A stretch of 64,000 nt of DNA from the NCBI RefSeq assembly GCF_964340395.1, contig NC_135549.1, forward strand, positions 30,682,332 through 30,746,331. Reading direction: 5' to 3'. Shown here in pieces: positions 1 to 11,221 of this stretch; position 1 is the stretch's first letter; every line of letters begins with the position of its first letter. The notes under the pieces are model-generated. The model saw nothing but the letters and a program-made list of their open reading frames with translations. It was not told the origin of the DNA and did not search any database. A program made the translations under genes and the position numbers. The stretch is from Glandiceps talaboti (lineage: Eukaryota > Hemichordata > Enteropneusta > Spengelidae).

Positions 1-50
1 AATGTGGACTGCTTGACTGTCTCACAAATACTTTTCAAGATCCTGGGATA
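1..50 (-). repeat. Fragment of dispersed repeat, inverted copy of about 12990-13045
   Basis: The first roughly 50 bases, starting with tggactgcttgactgtct, match in reverse complement the stretch near 13010-13045 at the right part of the TIR element at 11222-13256. The alignment continues into a shared 'aagatcc(t)ggga' segment. This suggests that a second copy of that repeat family runs off the left edge of the window in the opposite orientation. Confidence 0.5.
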
Positions 51-473
51 ACACTTTTATATAATTAATGACAACACAGGGGAAATATATTCAAAATGGA
101 GCTTAACAGCGTCTCGACCGTGGAAGATAGGGGAAAGCTCGAAAAGGGAATATGTACACCTCTCATGGAGGTCACTGAAGGGTTGTGTCATGTCCTTCAC
201 TGTTGTACCTTAAGGCTGCGGTCAACATTTATTATAGGGGGCCTGAGGAGAAATGACTGGGAGGCATGAACAGAATTGAGGGTTCAGAGGGGCATGACAA
301 TTCTGATGGGTTGAAAGGGTGGGATCGCGAAATATTTTGCTGATGATCTGAACCAAATTAAACCTCAGGATCAGTCATTCACTACATTTCTCGCGGCTTC
401 ACCACAATAACGTCTAAAACATAAATTCAGTGATGGGGTAGGTGACAGTCATGCGACTGTATTTGTGTATGCC

Positions 474-509
<36 letters not shown>

Positions 510-999
510 GTCTCCCTCATTTTCTGTCTCTCTGTCTCTGAGGCTATCTCTCTGTATGTCCATCTCTCTGTGTGGAGACTGTTTTGATCATTCAAACTTC
601 AGGAGCAGCCGTTTACCTTGTACGTTTGCAAAATTGTTCACTTAGATCTATTACCTTTAGTATTTAATTATGAGGAAGTCAATAGCCAAGCGAATGTGTG
701 TCTGCTAAAATATCTCTGTATAAGTTAAAGTGTAGGTAATATAACCCTACAGTTGTTATAATGCACTCAGAGTAAAATTGGGATAATGAAGACAATTTTC
801 AAGTACTTCATGACTTTCGATAATTGGCACTAGTAAATGGCCTCCTACATGTCATTATTTTTTTCATTATTTTTTTTGCTTACGTTAGCAGAACGATTTA
901 TATCTCGTGGGATTTGGTATAAGTATGTCGTAGTTAGGGTTTGCAATTGGTGGTAAAATTGAATGTTAAAGCTTTCCATGTCCATTTCCAAGCATAGAC
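51..999. other. Non-coding stretch; (CTGT)n microsatellite at 474-512
   Basis: No exon of the downstream astacin gene was recognised here. The only clear structure is a tetranucleotide CTGT tract at about 474-512 followed by degenerate TCTC/TCTG sequence. The missing signal-peptide and first propeptide exons of the plus-strand astacin would be expected to the left. I looked for counterparts of the minus-strand gene's exons 1 and 2 and found none. Confidence 0.5.
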
Positions 1000-1009
1000 C
1001 TTTCCATAC

Positions 1010-1812
1010 CTTGGCCTTCAGTATTTACAGATGGGGCATGTCCTGGGGAACCACTGCAGGTTGGGTCACAACGTTCCCGGGGAGGGCCATATTTAGAAAA
1101 TAGGGATAGGGAATGGTAACATAATACTTTGAATTATTGTACTATCTATTTTTGTATTATTGAAATTGCATCGTTGCCACGTGTTCCAAACTCCACCGCC
1201 ACTGATGTCACATCAATCACTGTCACCACAGACACCGTTATACCGTAATATTCTGAACATAATCAGTCAAATCGCTGCTGACAACCATGCTGAGGAGTGG
1301 GTGTCGCAGGAGTGATAGTCAGTTTTAGTATGGCCCATGCCTGATCAGTGGGTCTAACAGGATACATTTGGTGAGATGTCATACCGTAATAAAGGGAGGA
1401 CGGCGTGGCAAGATATTGGATGAGGTGGAGCGGGGATATGATACTGACCTAGGCCCAGAAAATGCCAGTAGTGCATCCATATAGTCTTTGGGAGTAATTA
1501 CCTACCAATTAGATCAAAGCACTTTCACACAAAGTCACTGTGGTGGTGGTGGTACAGGCTGTAGTAGTGGGAAATAACCATTGACGTTAAGATGATCTGT
1601 GTGGTGGCATCTATGAGATTGAGTTCTTATCACTGATTCCGAGACTCCTTATCATTAAATCTAATGAGGCAATGGGGTATAGAAAGAAAATTAGGGGAGG
1701 ACAACTTGTTTAGAAAACAGAATCGGGGAGGGTAACATTTTACGCAATCGACAGAAATGGATACCCCACCCCGTCCTTCTTGTAATTACAAAAGGCTCCC
1801 TAACAAGAATCC
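1010..1812 (+). repeat. Diverged dispersed repeat, copy 1 (paired with 14011-14815)
   Basis: This stretch is co-linear with 14011-14815. Shared blocks in the same order include tgctgacaaccatg (about 1275 and 14279), a gccac(t/c)gat...cactg(t/c)cac block, an 'agggt(a/c)ac(a/c)tttta' block and a closing 'tgtaatta...aaggntccctaa' block. The copies are well diverged with many indels. No open reading frame or transposase motif is visible, so the class is unknown. Confidence 0.5.
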
Positions 1813-2000
1813 ATTTCTAATGTTGAATTTAACAGATATACATAACTGTAATGGTCATCAAACATGGCCATGATATGAATCATAGCAAATAATATTCCTG
1901 AAATCCAAACCGTTTTATTCGTACAAATAACAACATAATAATGAATAATTAATTTTAAATCGAAAACTTTAATGATTGAGTAATCATTCTTGTTTTTCAG

Positions 2001-5000
2001 CGCAAGAGAAGTGTCACAAAAGGTATGGCGTATTTTGTTATGTGGACATGGGTCGATGTTAGGTTCTTAAGCAGTTTACTGGTAACCTGTACACCCATGT
2101 TTCAGGGTTGACGGTGGTCAAGTGACTAAACCACTTGCCTCTTACCACTGCGGTCGAGGCTTCATCCAATTCATAATTTGATTAAATTTACCATGCTGTA
2201 AATTAGAAGAGTACTAGCTACGTGGTGTTCAGTTTGACTCTACCGAACAACGCAGGTTTTCCCCGGGTACTCCGGTTTCCTCCTGCTCTAACACTGAACC
2301 TTCATCATGTTATTGCAATTGGGCAGTGCCTGAATAATAAATGAATAAATAAATATATAAATAAATATTCTTAAATCTATTGTTTGAAACTATAAAAACT
2401 AATATCCATCCCATTTTTAATTTCTTCCTCGTGTAGGACTATATAGTAACCTCCAAAATCCAAAATGGATAATGCCGAGATTATCTATGATCGGAGCTGA
2501 ATGATTCTCGCAAACCAGAGGTGTTATTTCCGCCACACTTCGTAGGGACCGGCTCGTTAAGAACGGTACCGCAAAACGGGGTGTGGTTTGCGACGATGAG
2601 GAAAATAAACCAATAAGAAAAAGCATTTTTCACATTGCACGAAATTGTGCAGATATTTAATCCTCAACGATCACTTATTTAAACAATTTACAGCCTTAGC
2701 ACATGTAAACAACTTAAATCATTTTCCATAGACTTATTGTGCACATTGTACACTCATCGCAGACGATACACATATGTTCATGTCAAAGGGTGTAATTCTA
2801 TTTCAATTCTAACCTAAACTCTAACCCCCTAGCTTAAAGACAAACATTCTTTATTTCCATTCTTATCTCTAACCTAAACTCTAACCCCCTAGCTTAAAGA
2901 CAAACATTCATATATCAACTGTTCTTCATTCTTGATATATTTCTTCTTTACAGGAGCAAATCGCAACAGACGAGATGCAATGTCTGTAATTCTAGAACAA
3001 AACGAGGAGATGCTTGACGGTATGTGTCAATTCTCGATTATATCATTCAAGTCTCGCATAATAAAATGACATTTCGTATTGTCTCTCATCCATTACGTTA
3101 AACCGTTAACCTACAGCATAAGCCATAGGCACATTATCATTACTACACAATGTTAATGTTTATCACTGTAAATCATTTAGTGAATTATTGTAGTTTCAAT
3201 GCCATGTTGTTTTGTTGTCGATTTGAAGTAATCTTTTATCGTAATGTCTAAAAGCTATATTAAGCATACGTCATTGATTGCCATGGCGACATTTTCATGT
3301 TTTTGTAAAACTCTACCTCATTTTAAAGCTGATGACTTTTGTCAAAATGATCACTATGTTTACTTTCGCATAACATCCAAACGTGACAACTTGAATTTTA
3401 CATTACTACAACAGAAGACGGTGACGACATCTTTATAGAAGGTGATATATTTCTTGGCCAGAGGGTACGTCTTTCCATGTTATTACTTTCTTTCATAATA
3501 GTGTTATTAAACGATGGAAATGCAGCTGTACGTAATAATTACAAGTTGCAATCGATTGAATTATAGCAAAAGAGTTATCCCCTTTGTCAAAGCAAGTACA
3601 CGCATTGCCAAATTCATTTCCTGTTTTCTTTTTTAAATCGTTATTTATCAGCTTTATACATTTTGAATCAACAGTGACGACATTATCTTTCTATTTCCTT
3701 TGTTTTGATTTACAGTGTTTATATACTTTCCTTGAAAACTTATGAGAAACCGTGTTTAAAAGCACTGATGTGCTAAGCTGTAATATTGTTCTCACGAGTG
3801 TCCAAACTATTTGCAATATTCTTGACATTGCTTCACTTGTATATTTAGCTGTAGATATTTGAAGATTTATATTATATACATAAAGTCATGTTTTTTGGAC
3901 TTCATCCATGTGTTGACGAATGTAATTATTTGTTACAAAGTGGTTTGTATCTTCCATTTTGTCTATATGCCATTTTCTATCCTACAGGGATCTGCCAATG
4001 CTTTACGTGACAAAAATAAACTCTGGCCGAATGGAGTTGTACCCTACACCATTGTCAACACCTTCAGTGAGTAATTATGGATTTGATATGTAGATTGAAT
4101 TGTATTCAATAATGGGAGACCGTTTATTGAGATAAACACTGAATATTGTGGTTGTGTTCTGTGAAAACAGAACAGTGCACTTTTCCCTGAGATTCCCCTC
4201 TCGTGATTTGAAAAGTATCCATATCTATGACATTGTACATGTTTTATGCAAAGTAACGCTACTTGTTTATGCAGTAAAATGCGTATCATTTTATCGCAAT
4301 TTTCATCTCTTGTGTAGAAGCATAGGATCTAAGGTAGAAGTCAATGCGTACATCCTAATCTATGGCATGTCAAAGGTCAAATAATGATTCATTGTGAATG
4401 GTTAAAATCGACAGGTGACTATATGAAAAGTCTTATTCAAGAGGCGTTTCGACATTATCAGGAAAGAACGTGTATTCGCTTTGTTGAACGAACGAACGAG
4501 GACGATTACATTCAGTTCAAACCACTGAGTGGGTAAGATCTTGAACTTGACTTTTGCTCTTTATTATTCACAATTGTTATACCGTTATTCTATATAATAA
4601 CATAGAAAGATGGCAATCTAACCATGAAAGTGATAGAAATTACATGTAAGACACACCTTGAGTATGACACCTGGTCCAGTGTCCATCACAAAATGTGGAT
4701 ACATAACACGACTTCAATATGGCACAGTCATTTGCGAAATTACCACGTACAACTTGTTTTTCACAGTATTAAGCAGAAGCAGAAACCTTTAATGGCGTTT
4801 TACTCACTGTGAAGTGGATTGTCTTTCTATTGATGTATGTATACAACACAACACAACACAACACAACACACCACACCACACCACACAATCTGTTGTCCTA
4901 TTAATTGTGCAACATGCTTATTTCCAAATGTATTCTACAGATGTTGGTCATCTGTCGGTCGTGACACCGACAGGCAAAGATTGTCTTTAGGCGAGGGCTG

Positions 5001-7107
5001 TAACACTTTGGGAACCGTGATACATGAAATAATGCACGCACTGGGATTCTACCATGAGCAGAGCCGAACAGATAGAGATGAATACGTAACCATCGTGGAA
5101 GATAACGTTGAAAAAGGTAATCCTAATTGTTGGGTGTCAATCAAGCGCACTATATAGCTAGTTGAATAAATTATAGATTTACTTTTTTGAAAACCTAATG
5201 CGTTTAACGAATGGTAAGTTGTTTGTCCCAATCAATCAAAGGTTGATTGATCGAATCTTCTTTCATACCCATTAAAAACATATAACAATATTTTGGACTT
5301 AAGCTTATAGAATGTAGTCTAAAACTGCTGTTACTTGATATGGAACAATAGATGATATGAAGATAGATATATATACATGACGCATGGAAATTATTTTCTT
5401 TGTATAAAGAGTTAACTGAAAAATATCTCTTCGGTATATTCCAGATAATCTGCATAATTTTGAAACTTATGACCATACACACATAGACGCCCTAGGTGCT
5501 CCATATGATTACAAATCTGTTATGCATTACGACTCCAAAGCCTTTAGTAAGAATGACAAGGCCACAATCGTTCCAAAGGAAGACGTTGGACTTATTGACA
5601 GAAACTACTTCAGCAAGTGGGATTTATATAAGATAAATAAACTTTACAACTGTGGTGAGTTTTTCCTGATATTAAGTAACTACAGTGCATTAATATAACA
5701 TTCTCACAACCAAGAGCATATTGTTTCACCCGACGCTTAAAGAACAGTATGTCTTCTTGGCGAGTCTCTGACTTGGCCCTAAAGAGACATGTAGTTTTAC
5801 AACGATGTCATATTAATTGCTTTTAGTTTATTGAAATATTTAATTTTGCATGGGCATGCACAAAAACACTTACAATTGTATATTAATATGAAATAATAGT
5901 TATGTAAATGATAAAAAAAACTAATCAAATAGCTGATTATCACGTAGTACAATACAATCACATCAGGAATGTCGTAAAGTTTAATAATATTGTACTTTTT
6001 TCTTCAGGTATGACTGGTTTGGAAACTAAAGGTAGGAATATAATTAAATTACACAACCATTAATTGACATAAAATTGTTTTGAAGTCTTCAATTATTCTA
6101 TGATCTACAAAGACATTAGGGCAATTGTCTCATATCTACCGAACAGTGTATTACAGGCTACGTACGTTATATATATTTGGTCAAACAATGAGGAATCGCC
6201 ATCAAAACACTTTAGAGGTAGGCGAATGGACAGTATGTAACATCGTGTGCACAGTTGAAATAATATGTACGTGGGATATTTTTGTCTTGATCTATAGTTC
6301 TGCCTGGGAACGGAGAATGTTATGAGGGTAGAATAGGCCTGGATTACCGGGGAACGGTATCTACAACGAAAAGTGGGAAGACGTGTCAGAACTGGTCCAC
6401 AGCTTACACAGAGGCTGATTATGACCGAATAACCTTAGTGGAAATGGGACTACTTGACAACAACTACTGTCGAAACCCTGACTATGACAGTAAAGGTCCC
6501 TGGTGTTATTATACAACCGGCAGATACGAGTATTGTGACGTTGGAAACCCTGGTGAAAACTGTTTAGGTAAGGAATTCAATAAAACGTACCTCATTTGTT
6601 TTTCTTAAATAACTATCAACATATGGAGGCTCACCATATTCCAATATAATGTCATCGGATTTATTTATTTTTTCTCTTCGCTAGCGACCTCTCCAGGGAC
6701 ACCATTCCCGACCATAGCACCAGTAAATACACCTCCGCGTAAGTTTTTTTTTAATTTTCGTTATCTTTCATGTTTAATGACAATTTAGACTTCACCATTT
6801 AGACGACCTCATACTTTAACACATAGATGACACTTGATGGAGTCTAAAATAGTTTTTACTCTGTTGATTTCCTATAGCCGACACAAGGGAGTGTTTCACC
6901 AGACGTAATGGATATGACTACCGAGGTATTAAGGCAACCACGACAGATGGTCAGCCCTGTATCAACTGGGATTCAGTAGGACTTGATTATGTTGGTAACC
7001 ATAACTACTGTCGTAACCCTGACAAGGACAATACTGTGTGGTGTTACTATAATAGTGATTATGAGTGGGGTTACTGCGATATAGGCCGAAAAAGTCAACA
7101 ATGTTGA
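2001..7107 (+). CDS. Astacin-family (M12A) zinc metalloprotease with two kringle domains, 5' partial
   Basis: Predicted secreted zinc endopeptidase. Eleven exons: 2001-2022, 2954-3019, 3415-3464, 3988-4066, 4415-4532, 4941-5116, 5445-5654, 6008-6031, 6298-6567, 6685-6738 and 6878-7107. All have GT-AG ends and compatible phases, giving 432 residues and a TGA at 7105-7107. The protein starts in the propeptide with RKRS, a furin-like basic site. It then has the IEGDI version of the astacin aspartate switch, an LWPNGVVPY mature start, the zinc motif [15 protein letters not shown] and the Met-turn SVMHY. A short TGLETK spacer, a six-cysteine kringle, a Pro/Thr-rich linker and a second kringle follow. 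Exons for the signal peptide and first propeptide segment, known from the minus-strand paralogue, were not found and are probably upstream of the window. No frame damage is seen. Substrates are unknown; kringles usually mediate protein binding. Confidence 0.9.
2808..2909 (+). repeat. 60-bp direct tandem duplication in an intron
   Basis: Two copies of a segment starting tctaacctaaactctaaccc lie exactly 60 bases apart (2808-2849 and 2868-2909) in the intron before the exon at 2954. They are identical over at least 40 bases, so the duplication is recent. Confidence 0.8.
3988..5654 (+). CDS. Catalytic-domain exons of the plus-strand astacin
   Basis: Exons 3988-4066, 4415-4532, 4941-5116 and 5445-5654 encode the whole M12A catalytic domain. 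Visible residues are the three zinc histidines and catalytic Glu in [12 protein letters not shown] (exon 4941-5116), the following SRTDRDEY that is usual in astacins, and the Met-turn SVMHYDSKAFS (exon 5445-5654). The HExxHxxGFxHE consensus is fully kept, so this copy should be catalytically competent. The intron before 4941 holds an ACACA-type microsatellite at about 4841-4888. Confidence 0.9.
6298..6567 (+). CDS. Kringle 1 exon of the plus-strand astacin
   Basis: A symmetrical phase 1-1 exon of 270 bp encodes one complete kringle. The six cysteines occur in the contexts ECYE, TCQNW, NYCRNPD, WCYYT, EYCDVG and ENC, matching the kringle pattern. Symmetrical phase lets this exon be duplicated or lost without changing the frame, which is what the minus-strand paralogue shows. 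Confidence 0.88.
6878..7107 (+). CDS. Kringle 2 and C-terminus exon of the plus-strand astacin
   Basis: The final 230-bp exon encodes a second, shorter kringle (ECFTRRNGYDYRG, CINW, NYCRNPDKD, WCYY, YCDIG). The protein ends right at the sixth cysteine (QQC followed by TGA). It is joined to kringle 1 by the Pro/Thr-rich linker of exon 6685-6738, which has no detected counterpart in the minus-strand gene. Confidence 0.85.
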
Positions 7108-7233
7108 ATGCAATATATGATGTCCAGTATCCAATAGCGAGCACCCATTTCACTTATGCTATTCAAGGGTTCAAGATCATATTATACTTTGTGTGTGTTC
7201 TATTTCTTGATGTATTGCGTTCTGTGAAAAAGT

Positions 7234-7239
7234 ATTAAA
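7234..7239 (+). promoter_or_regulatory. Possible polyadenylation signal ATTAAA for the plus-strand astacin
   Basis: ATTAAA lies about 130 bases after the stop codon. It is the commonest variant hexamer and is well placed, but AT-rich sequence produces it often. Confidence 0.35.
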
Positions 7240-7459
7240 ATACCCTGGCATCATAATGTCGTTTAGACTGTGATTGTATGTGTCACTTTTGGTAGTTCAT
7301 GCTGCATCAGTTGCTCCTTACTTGCTCTGCTCGTGGAATAGGTCCCGCACTAGTCTTAGGTGATATCCACAGCTTACACTAACACCTCTATTATTCGGTC
7401 AAATCCGAGAGTCTTTATCATGCTTTTGGAATCTGACGTAATAAAATTCAAAGAAATGG

Positions 7460-7935
7460 TTAACTTGTAAACCAACAACGATCAATATACCTACACGTCT
7501 TGTCAACTAACAACTAACAATATATCTACACATCTTGTAAACCAACAACAATATACCTACACATCTTGTAAACTAACAACTAACAATATACCTACACATC
7601 TTGTAAACCAACAACTAACAATATACCTACACGTCTTGTAAACTAACAACTAACAATATACCTACACGTCTTGTAAACTAACAACGAACAGAAAGTGTAC
7701 CTACACATCTTGTAAACCAACAACTAACAATATACCTACACGTCTTGTAAACCAACAACTAACAATATACCTACACGTCTTGTAAACTAACAACTAACAA
7801 TATACCTACACGTCTTGTAAACCAACAACTAACAATATACAAAACAATGTACCTACACGTCTTGTAAACCAACAACTAACTATACCTACACGTCTTGTAA
7901 ATCAACAACTAACAATATACCTACACGTCCTGTTC
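7460..7935 (+). repeat. 35-bp minisatellite just downstream of the plus-strand astacin
   Basis: About 13 tandem copies of a 35-bp unit containing ctacacgtcttgtaaac and aacaactaacaatatac. Variation is mostly cgt/cat and cca/cta. Some units are shortened, for example near 7684 and 7840. There are no unique spacers, so it is not a CRISPR-like array. Confidence 0.9.
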
Positions 7936-8270
7936 TTTATTTCCCACAGCAATTTCCTCTTGTTCTTCGTCATGACGTTTATCTGAAATATACAAATATA
8001 GAGAACATATATATTTGACGTCAAATTTAAACAAGCAGCTATAAATAGATGTATACGTACATACATTGTTGGTTATTTGAAATTATAAATCACACAATTT
8101 CTTCTTCATGGCATAGATTCTCAAATTTAAATATAGGCAAATCATTAATGTTATGACATTTTAACATTTGATCTATCACAAGACCTACATTAGTTGTTCT
8201 TTATTTCCCATTGAAATCACTTTTGTGAGTTCTTGTTCTTCTTCATGGCGTAGATTCTGAAAAACAACAA
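7931..8270 (-). other. Repeated exon-like segments (two good, one degraded)
   Basis: On the minus strand, two segments (about 8259-8194 and 7984-7932) each follow a pyrimidine-rich tract ending in TTTCAG. They encode similar peptides, RHEEEQELTKVISMGNKEQ and RHDEEQEEIAVGNKEQ. A third, degraded copy sits near 8130-8095. They could be duplicated small exons of an unrecognised minus-strand gene or simply a low-complexity duplication. No donor sites or flanking exons are convincing. Confidence 0.3.
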
Positions 8271-11218
8271 TATAGGGAAATAGTGTTGATCTAGTGTTGA
8301 ATTTAAGGTTGATGCTGACTCTTAAAATTGTATGCCTTCGCACCGCAAGTAAAATAGAGTAATCTACTATAGTGAGTAAGCGTTCGCTTGTGAGCTGCAC
8401 TGCCGCACTACAATTGTAGAATTAATGGTTTCACACACCAAGCACCTTTAACTGTCCATGGCGGTAAATCTAGAAACTTCCTACCTCCATGAACTGTCTT
8501 AGATATGATTGATAACCACCCCTGGTACCCACTTATTCTTTTAGCCTATATATGAAATAAAGAAATGGTCTATAAAGGTGCTGATTTTATTCAAACATGC
8601 CGCTTTGAATATCGGGGTTTTCCACCCACGCTGGCCTAAACCCAGCAGCTAGCAAGACAGATTAGAATAGTCATGGTCTGAGGCATCAGCATTTTGGACA
8701 TTGCGGGCAAAGTTCTAAGCGAACGAACAGGTGTGATAACAAATGGACAACAGAGAGTATTTATAGTGTAAAACACAGTCCCGTTTATTTGAAAGTTTGA
8801 CTCAAAGTTAATAAACGTAAGTCTACAGGTTCAACTTGATTTTTCGGGGGAGGGGGAGGGGTTGTTTCTTTTTGATCGATTGTTGACGGTATCCCATCAG
8901 CACAGTATAATGAAATACTTGATGTCAAACTAAAGGGCACAAATCCACATCCGTTAGCCATTCATATTTCGGTATACCTTAAAATATATTGATGATAGCT
9001 CACAATACACAACCGTTTATGCATAATACCTTGTGTCGCTGAAAGGCTTGTAGCCATCGGCCAAATCATAGATCCCTCCACAGTCTATGACCAAATGTAC
9101 CCACATAAATGTATAAACAATACCTGATCATGTAAGAATATGCACTGACAAAAACAACGAGCCGAGTTCTAATATCCGATATTTTTCCATCAAATTATGC
9201 CGCTTGACTGTTGCTGGAGTTATTAATCAGTCACAAGTAAAGTTAATCAGGATATTCGTTTATATTAATAACATACTAATATGGGACATATGGATAACAA
9301 TTAAAAACATTCAATAGGAAATAAGGTGCCAGGAAAATTGGGGATAATTTAACTTTAATAATGACTAGTACTACTCCCGTGATAGTAAGACAGGCAGAGA
9401 ATTCAATCCAATAGCTGTGAAATTGCTGTCTGAAAACGATCCACCGATTGATGGTTTAATTTGATACCCTGGTGCCCTGTATTTACTATGTCATTGTCAT
9501 GTCATTTTATTGGTAAACTTCATATATAACTTTCGAATGTGCATGTTACTAATCTTTTTCTCCCCCCCCCTTTTCGGGTGGGGGGGTGGGGGTGGGGTGG
9601 GGGTGGTTAAAAGAATATGGTTAAACTGCCTGTGTAAATATATGAAATATGATTTTTTTCTACCCTCAAAGACAATGTCAAGGGGGAAATTCAAAATGGA
9701 GTTTAGAAAACCCATTTTCACTTTTTCATTATATAGTGACTTTGTCATTCTTCACGTATTCCCACAGCAAGGTGCCAATTTATATAAATAGCATCGGCAA
9801 ATAGTATCAACCAATCAGAGAACAGATGTAAGAATACTTATGGAGCGTTCAATAATTTGCAAGTGGGGAGGGGGGGGGGCAACGGGAGAAATCAATCTCA
9901 GTCTGTGGCGTATAATTAGGCCTCAGCCAATTTCGTTTTCTAAAAAGTGACATTCTCTCAATTTTCACTCACTTAAACATTGCCCTCCCCCGTTCACATG
10001 ATATTATTTTTTAAGCGGGTTAAAATACTGTCAGACGTGATAAGGACACGATTCTCAGAATCAATCGTAAGTGGTTTATCCCACCGCATAATAATTATAA
10101 TTAATATTAAAGGCAATGGTTGTTTTCCACTACTTGTGCGTAGGCACTGCATTAATTAATACCCATGTTTTGATCTAATCGGTAGAGCTAACGGCCAAAA
10201 CATCCAAAGACTATAGATTGGTACACTACTGGCATTGTCTGGACATAGGTCAACATCCCTGCATCAGTATATTATTTGTGATATATTACTATTTTTACTC
10301 ATTGATTATCAAACTGTTGCCATTCAAAACAACATTTAACAACAAGTCCAGTGGGATGGATTATAATTACTTCGTTATTATTTTCACTCATATTCTCACA
10401 GTATAACTAACAAGGAATACACTGAATAACTTTTAGCAGCGATTTGTCTGATATTTTCTGATATTACGGCACCACAATAGCAGTGGTGGGATGTGACAAT
10501 AGTATGCTGTGACAATGATGACATACCACAATCAGAAAATGATGCAAAAAAGAGATAATCCAATGAGTCATTCTGACTTTCGAAAACCTAATTGTAAAAT
10601 TGGACCCTCAACACTCCCAACCACCCCCATCCCGGCCCTACCCACCTGCAATTACTGACATTTTTCCTCTTTTCTGTACATATTTATGTGCTGTCTCTTG
10701 AAACAAAAACCAATGTGACCTCAATTAGTAGCAGAGTCAATTAAACCAGACGTCTATTTCCGATAGCAAATTATATCCAATTAATTTTGGGAAACAGAAT
10801 TATGATTATCACAATTTCAGCTGATTTAGAATTATATTTATACTGTGTATTTAATCCTACCCTGGGTTATCTAACTTTTCACTTTACCTTATTTTCGCCA
10901 GTTTAAGATTTACTAAACACTTAAAACGTATAACTGTTTTGGGCACTAGCTGCTTAACTGGGACGTTTTTTCCTTCAACCAACAAGCTCAATTACCTAGT
11001 AGTCGTCGATGTCACTGTGAATGTTTGATTGATGCCTCTATATTAAAACATTGTATGGAAGCGGTATTGAAGGACATTTACTGATTTAATAAAAATTATA
11101 TAAGATATTAACAGACGTTGGAGAGACCCAACGTATATGGTAATAAGCCGAGATAACTGGGTGATATACGTGCTTTAGTCCTATCTCAAATCTCACAGAC
11201 AGATCTAGACGAAGCACT
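8271..11218. other. Intergenic, no gene recognised
   Basis: AT-rich sequence with several homopurine/homopyrimidine runs (8848-8870, 9562-9607, 9866-9880). No exon, RNA gene or complete mobile element was recognised. Short open frames here look random. Confidence 0.5.
9562..9607 (+). other. C-run followed by G-runs; quadruplex-prone tract
   Basis: A run of nine C is followed, after a short TTTTC gap, by at least five G runs of 4-7 bases separated by single T residues. The plus strand meets the standard G-quadruplex pattern, and the C and G runs could also pair as a hairpin. The open frames spanning it on both strands are low-complexity artefacts. Confidence 0.7.
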
Positions 11219-11221
11219 TAA

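Noticed and set aside
4837-5157. Plus-strand 106-codon frame starting in the ACACA microsatellite
   Set aside because: Only 4941-5116 is a real exon; the start and end of this frame are intron sequence.
9497-9791. Frames of 83 and 93 codons across the G/C tract
   Set aside because: They depend on a homopolymer-rich segment and have no domain or conservation signal.
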